From: Acuticoccus sediminis
Lineage (GTDB): Bacteria > Pseudomonadota > Alphaproteobacteria > Rhizobiales > Amorphaceae
Length of the DNA stretch: 64,000 bases
Direction of reading: 5' to 3'
Assembly: GCF_003258595.1 (NCBI RefSeq)
Contig: NZ_QHHQ01000006.1
Span: forward strand, 310,001-374,000
The notes below the pieces were generated by a model. That model was not told the origin of the DNA. It ran no database searches and saw nothing but the letters and a program-made list of their open reading frames with translations. Numbering within the stretch: the stretch's first letter is position 1; each line of letters starts with the position of its first letter. Below, in pieces: positions 59,770 to 64,000 of this stretch. Position numbers and translations under genes: made by a program.

Positions 59770-62700
59770 ATGACGAACGCGCAACTCGACCAGTTCATCA
59801 CCGACGCCCGTTGCCTCCTCGACGAGTCCTCGGCCTCGCTCAAGGCGCTGGAGCGGGACCCGGACGATGCGAGCCTGATCGCCACGGTCTTCGACGCCGT
59901 TCGCGCCCTGAAGGACGCGTCGGGCCCGCTCGAACTCACCCCGCTGACCGGGCTGATGAACGTGGGCGAGGACCTGCTCGACATGGCCCGTTCGGCAACG
60001 CTCGAGCTGACGCCCGATGCCCTCGATGTCATGACGGCCTCCTTCGAGCAGGTCGGTGGCTGGCTGACCGAACTGGAGGCGACCGGCGCCCTTCCCGGAG
60101 ATGCCGCCGACGTCGCGGCCCCCCGAATCGCGGACCTGCGGGCGATGGTCGAGCGCGCCGCGGCCGGCAGCGACGCCGGTGCCCCGCCGGACGCACCCGC
60201 AGCCGGATCCGGTCCGGACTGGCTCGGCATCTTCTCCGAGGACGACCGCCTGGCCGCCCTGGTGCATGCGCTGGAAACGGGCGCCGCGATCCAGGCCCTG
60301 CGCTACGCGCCGGGCGCCGGGGCCCTCCTCGCCGGCCAGGATCCCCTGAGCCTCGTCGGCAAGGTGCCGGAGCGGCTGGCGACGTCCGTGACCGCGGCGG
60401 CGCCGTGGCCGGCCATCGCCGAGCTCGACCCGCAGCTCTGCAATCTCGTCTTCCAGGTCCTGACGACGGCGGGCGTCGACACGCTGACGACGCTGTTCGA
60501 GAGCGTCTCGGCTGAGGTGGAGGTCGTCGCCGTCGAGCCTCCGGCGCTGATCCGCCCCTCCGGCGACCTCGCCGACAGCGGCGCCTGCGAGCGTTTCGCG
60601 GCCGACGCCTTGGAGCGTCTCGCGGATGCGCCGGAGACCGCGCTGGAGGACCTCCGCGCGGCGACCCAGGCGCTTTTGCTGCGCACTCCGGCGGCGGCGC
60701 GCGAGGCGGCGATGCTGCGCGGTCTCGCCGTCGCGCTCGCGGTCCCGCCGACAGCCCCGGCTTGGCTCGAAGGCCTCGTCCGCGCCATCGGCAACGGCTC
60801 CCCCCGCCACTGGGCCGGCACCGCAGGCGCCCCGTCCGACGCGGCCAAGCTGTACGCCGAAGAAGCACCCTCGCAGGAGGAGGCGCAAGCCGGCAACTCA
60901 TCCCCCGGCGATGACCCTGCCGTGGATGACGACCCGAATGCGGCGACCGGGCCGGAGGTCTCCGCCGACGAGGAGTCGCTGGCCGGGGAGGACGCCGAGG
61001 TCATCGAGACTGCGGACGAGAGCGCCGACGAGGCGATCATCGCCGACGACGCGGCCACGTCCGACCCGGATGACCGCCCGTCGGACGACGACGCCGCGCC
61101 GTCGGAGGCCGCCGCCGACACCGCCGCGGACGGGGCCGCCGCCGTGGCCGAGGGGGCCGAGGATCTGGTGGCGGAGGCCGCCGCGGCATCCGACGAGGCG
61201 GTGCCCGACGACCTCGGGGACGAACCGGAGGGCGGTGCGGTCGAGACCGTCGACGCGGCCGCCGACGAACCCGCGCCGGCGGACACCGTCGCGCACGAGG
61301 AAACTGCGGAGCCGGACGTCGACCGGCCCCGCGAGGATGACGCGCAGGAGGACCCGGCGTCCGAAATCGAGCCCGTCGAACCGCCCGTCGAAGACGATAC
61401 CGTGGCGCAGGACGACACCGGGTCCGACGTGGCTGGCCCCACGGCGGACGAAGGTGATGACGGCACCGCGGACGCGGACGGCGCCGAAGAGTCTGCGGCG
61501 GCGGAAGACGCCCCAATCGCTCCGGTTGTCGAAGAGGTCGGGGAAGGCACGGAGGCGGACGAGGCCGACTTCGGAGGTGATGCTTCGGCCGATGCTGCCG
61601 CCGCCGGCGAGGACGCTGCATCCGAGCCCGTGCTGACGGAATCGGACGTTGAAGCCGATGCTGCCGTCACAGATCCGGATCTGGGTGGTGCCCCTGACGA
61701 CCCCTCGCCGGAGATGCTCGAAACGGCGACGGTCGACACGGCCGAAGTGCCGGCCGACGAAGAGGGGACGGAGGCAGCATCGGGGGACATCGAGGAACCG
61801 GAAACCGCGCCGGACCACGCCGCCGACGCCGAGCCGGAGGCTCACTCGCCCCTTGCCGACGCCGCAACCGGCCTCGACGAGGTTCTCGGGACCGACCCGC
61901 AAGGCGCCGATACGGCGACGCAGGCGGACACCGACGCCGGCGAGGAACCCGCAGAGGCGGAGGACGCGGCGGCCGCCGCCGGTCTCAACGACGAGGACGC
62001 CGATCCCGAGCCCGTTCCGGTCGAAAGTCCCGACGAGAACGCATTGCCGGGCGCCGCAAGCGCGGCTGATCCCTCCGATGGCGCCGAGGAAGACGGCGCC
62101 GCCGCTCCGGCGACCGTTGCGGCGGACATCGACGCCACGCCGGAGCAGCTGGACGATCCCGGCGGCGATCCCTCGGTCGTCGATGCGGATGCCGAACCGC
62201 AGTCCCCTCCGGACCCTGTGCCCGCGCTCGACGACGGGTCCGCCGGCGCCGACACATCCGACAGCGGTGACGCGGAGGAGGCGGAAGGCGAAGACGGGCG
62301 TCCGGATCCGGACGAAGCGGCGACCCTGACCGAACCGGACGCCGACGCCGGCAGCGCGGAAGGAGCCGATACGGGAGCTGACGCCGCGCCCGACTGCGTC
62401 GACGTCGTCCCCGAGGCCGAGGCGGCGTTCGAGGCCGATGCTGACGAGGTGCCGGACGGTGGGGACGCCGAGGCTCCTGCACCTGATCACGAGGCTCTGT
62501 CCCGCGAGGATGCGGCCCTGACCGCCGGCGAACCTGTCGACGGTGCGGCGGTTCCGAGCGACGCGCTGCCTGATGACGGCATCGCCACGGCGGACGCACC
62601 GCGCTCGAACGACGACGAGAGCGACGGCGCGGAGTCGAACGTTCCCCTCGCCGGGACCGGGCAGTCCGACCTTGCCGAGCAGGAAGGGGCGCCTGCTTCG

Positions 62701-64000
62701 CCCGAACCAGCGCGGACGCCGGGGATCGATGTGGCGGACGACGCATCGCCGGATCTCGGCGAGCCCCCGGCCGAAGCCGTCATCGCGGAGGCGCCTCCGC
62801 CCACAGATGACGAGGAACCGTCAGCGGGTTCCACTCCGGATGCCGGTGCGCAGTTTGCCGACGAAGCCGACGCCGCACCGCAGACGTCGGTGGAAGACGG
62901 GGAGCCGTCGACAGAGCCGGAACCGCCGCTGCCGGACGGATCTGCGGCGGACGCGCCGTCGGCTGAGGACGGCGGTGTGGCCGCGCCTCCACCTGCAGGG
63001 AACGATGAGACGTCGCCAGCGCCGGAAATGCAGGCGATGGACGAAGCCGCGCCGGATGCCGACGCGCCGGTCGAGGACGTCAGCGAGGCAGCGCCGGCGT
63101 CCGATGACGACGGGGAAGCGTCCCGGGACCTCGATGTGCCGGAGGCGGAGGATCCGGCCGAGCTACCGGAGGTGACGGACGGCGAGGGCGGCGAGGCGGC
63201 GACGGATGTGGGGGCACCGCGCGACGATGCCGAAGAGCAGGCGGACCTGTTCGGGCGTCCGGGCGGCGAGCAGGGCCCGGACGACGACCCGCCGCCGTTC
63301 GACGGCGCGCTCGACGGAGCAGGCACGTCCGCTCACCCGGACGCCGAGGTGTCGCAGGATGTCGAACTCCCGTTGCCGAGCGTGACGGGCGAGGAGGCGG
63401 ACGGCTGCGACGATGAGGCTGACAGCCCGTCGCGGGATACCGACCTCCAGGCGCCGGACAACGCGGAGGAACGCTGCGGGCGGGCCGACGAAGGGGACCT
63501 GCCGGCACCGGACGCCGAGCCTGACCCGGACGCAGGACAGGAGCCGGATGCAGTGCAGGATCCGGGTGCCGGGCTGAACTCGGACGTTGAGCAGGACCCG
63601 GGCCCTGAGCAGGGCGTGGCCGATGATCCCGAGGCTGATCGGGAGCCCGTCTCCGCGCAGGACGCGGACCTCGGAGAGGAGCCCGCCCCGGCGCAGGAAC
63701 CGGACGCCGTGCGGGAAGCGGACGCTGCGCCGGGATCGGAAACCGTGGAGGAGGCGGACGACGAGGCGTCTGCCCCGGAGCGCGACACGGCCGAAGGGCC
63801 GGCGGCCGAGGCGGCGGAGACCGGCGACGCGGACGCGGGCGCCGAGGTGCCGCCGGAGGTCATCGCGGCGGGGCGTGGGCTCCGGGTCGACCCGGGGCAG
63901 GTGGAGCGGATGATGCAGCTCGCCGGTGAGCTCGTCGTGGCGCGCAACGCGTTGCCGCATCTCGCACGGCGGGTGGGCGACGTGCCCGGCGCACGCGATG
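59770..64000 (+). CDS. Giant CheA-like kinase with degenerate P1 and acidic linker (3' end cut by window)
   Basis: This open frame starts at ATG 59770 (GGAG 8 nt upstream) and runs to the window end without a stop, giving at least 1,410 residues. Residues 1-110 are P1-like, but the phosphorylation motif reads VFDAVRALKDASG, with Arg45 where CheA has its His and Asp49 where it has Gly. Residues 150-345 form a second domain (WPAIAELDPQLCNLVFQ) known from alphaproteobacterial CheA-like proteins. Residues 360-1365 are an acidic, disordered linker. LRVDPGQVERMMQLAGELV at 1371 onwards is the P3 dimerisation helix of CheA. P4 and P5 are outside the window, so kinase activity cannot be judged. Confidence 0.85.
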   Translation, partial: MTNAQLDQFITDARCLLDESSASLKALERDPDDASLIATVFDAVRALKDASGPLELTPLTGLMNVGEDLLDMARSATLELTPDALDVMTASFEQVGGWLTELEATGALPGDAADVAAPRIADLRAMVERAAAGSDAGAPPDAPAAGSGPDWLGIFSEDDRLAALVHALETGAAIQALRYAPGAGALLAGQDPLSLVGKVPERLATSVTAAAPWPAIAELDPQLCNLVFQVLTTAGVDTLTTLFESVSAEVEVVAVEPPALIRPSGDLADSGACERFAADALERLADAPETALEDLRAATQALLLRTPAAAREAAMLRGLAVALAVPPTAPAWLEGLVRAIGNGSPRHWAGTAGAPSDAAKLYAEEAPSQEEAQAGNSSPGDDPAVDDDPNAATGPEVSADEESLAGEDAEVIETADESADEAIIADDAATSDPDDRPSDDDAAPSEAAADTAADGAAAVAEGAEDLVAEAAAASDEAVPDDLGDEPEGGAVETVDAAADEPAPADTVAHEETAEPDVDRPREDDAQEDPASEIEPVEPPVEDDTVAQDDTGSDVAGPTADEGDDGTADADGAEESAAAEDAPIAPVVEEVGEGTEADEADFGGDASADAAAAGEDAASEPVLTESDVEADAAVTDPDLGGAPDDPSPEMLETATVDTAEVPADEEGTEAASGDIEEPETAPDHAADAEPEAHSPLADAATGLDEVLGTDPQGADTATQADTDAGEEPAEAEDAAAAAGLNDEDADPEPVPVESPDENALPGAASAADPSDGAEEDGAAAPATVAADIDATPEQLDDPGGDPSVVDADAEPQSPPDPVPALDDGSAGADTSDSGDAEEAEGEDGRPDPDEAATLTEPDADAGSAEGADTGADAAPDCVDVVPEAEAAFEADADEVPDGGDAEAPAPDHEALSREDAALTAGEPVDGAAVPSDALPDDGIATADAPRSNDDESDGAESNVPLAGTGQSDLAEQEGAPASPEPARTPGIDVADDASPDLGEPPAEAVIAEAPPPTDDEEPSAGSTPDAGAQFADEADAAPQTSVEDGEPSTEPEPPLPDGSAADAPSAEDGGVAAPPPAGNDETSPAPEMQAMDEAAPDADAPVEDVSEAAPASDDDGEASRDLDVPEAEDPAELPEVTDGEGGEAATDVGAPRDDAEEQADLFGRPGGEQGPDDDPPPFDGALDGAGTSAHPDAEVSQDVELPLPSVTGEEADGCDDEADSPSRDTDLQAPDNAEERCGRADEGDLPAPDAEPDPDAGQEPDAVQDPGAGLNSDVEQDPGPEQGVADDPEADREPVSAQDADLGEEPAPAQEPDAVREADAAPGSETVEEADDEASAPERDTAEGPAAEAAETGDADAGAEVPPEVIAAGRGLRVDPGQVERMMQLAGELVVARNALPHLARRVGDVPGARD
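60850..63870 (+). repeat. ~1,000-residue acidic low-complexity coding region
   Basis: Within the CheA-like frame the sequence encodes about 1,000 residues made almost only of Asp, Glu, Ala, Pro, Gly, Thr, Ser and Val. No lysine was found in my reading and only scattered arginines. Loose motifs recur (EPDA, DAD, AEE, PDAV), clearest near the end (QEPDAV, QDPGAG, AQEPDAV). The reading frame is the same on both sides of it, so it is a real linker rather than a frame artefact. Confidence 0.85.

Noticed and set aside
60898-62490. A 530-codon minus-strand frame inside the CheA-like linker
   Set aside because: The plus-strand frame is supported at both ends by recognisable CheA-like domains. The antisense frame only mirrors the Asp/Glu/Ala codons of the linker.

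Overview
The window is a 64-kb piece of a very GC-rich bacterial chromosome. Gene content and order point to an alphaproteobacterium of the Hyphomicrobiales (Rhizobiales) type. The evidence is the coaD-peptidylprolyl isomerase-queA-tgt block, the uvrA/ssb/gyrA neighbourhood, an SSB with a long Gly/Tyr tail, an alphaproteobacterial GyrA, TRAP and NitT/TauT transporters and a CheA-type kinase. I cannot name the genus. No rRNA, tRNA, CRISPR array, insertion sequence or prophage was recognised. The genome often uses GTG and TTG starts, so several starts were placed by Shine-Dalgarno fit.

Layout. 1-5.2 kb: uvrA (cut by the left edge), a sulfotransferase-like protein, ssb overlapped by a PP2C-like phosphatase, and a divergent TetR/MFS efflux pair with two operator-like palindromes. 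5.2-9.0 kb: gyrA and two small exported Cys-containing proteins. 9.4-15.0 kb: the housekeeping run coaD, peptidylprolyl isomerase, queA, tgt, then a bdhA-like dehydrogenase convergent with eno. 15.1-20.7 kb: surface-polysaccharide genes (GT4, large GT2, ABC-2 export permease, galU). 20.8-24.1 kb: a small exported protein, a universal stress protein and a Na+/alanine symporter. 24.1-32.0 kb: a catabolic region of cyclic-amide chemistry (barbiturase/cyanuric acid hydrolase family, molybdenum hydroxylase large subunit, dihydroorotase/allantoinase-like enzyme, an SDR and a deaminase-type amidohydrolase), with a cluster of strong palindromes. 32.1-36.0 kb: three consecutive membrane-anchored alpha/beta hydrolases.

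36.3-43.7 kb: an SH3 protein with a His/Pro/Gly repeat tail, an orphan solute-binding protein, a TRAP transporter divergent from a MOSC protein plus 2Fe-2S flavoreductase pair, and an XRE-cupin regulator. 43.9-49.1 kb: a second surface-glycan block (two GT2 enzymes, an ABC exporter, an acyltransferase). 49.2-57.2 kb: a 23-codon membrane microprotein, typA, and a LysR-linked operon of aspartate-dehydrogenase-like enzyme, a NitT/TauT ABC importer with two different permeases, and a VOC protein. 57.4-64 kb: a soluble receptor-like protein with two methyl-accepting-type hairpin tips, then a giant CheA-like protein that runs off the right edge.

The most unusual item is that chemotaxis-like pair. 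The CheA-like protein has a P1-like domain with Arg where the phospho-accepting His should be. About 1,000 acidic, lysine-free residues follow before the dimerisation helix appears at the window edge. Second is the barbiturase/Mo-hydroxylase region, a candidate route for oxidative breakdown of a pyrimidine or similar ring. Third is a Tgt that has lost two of its zinc-binding cysteines.
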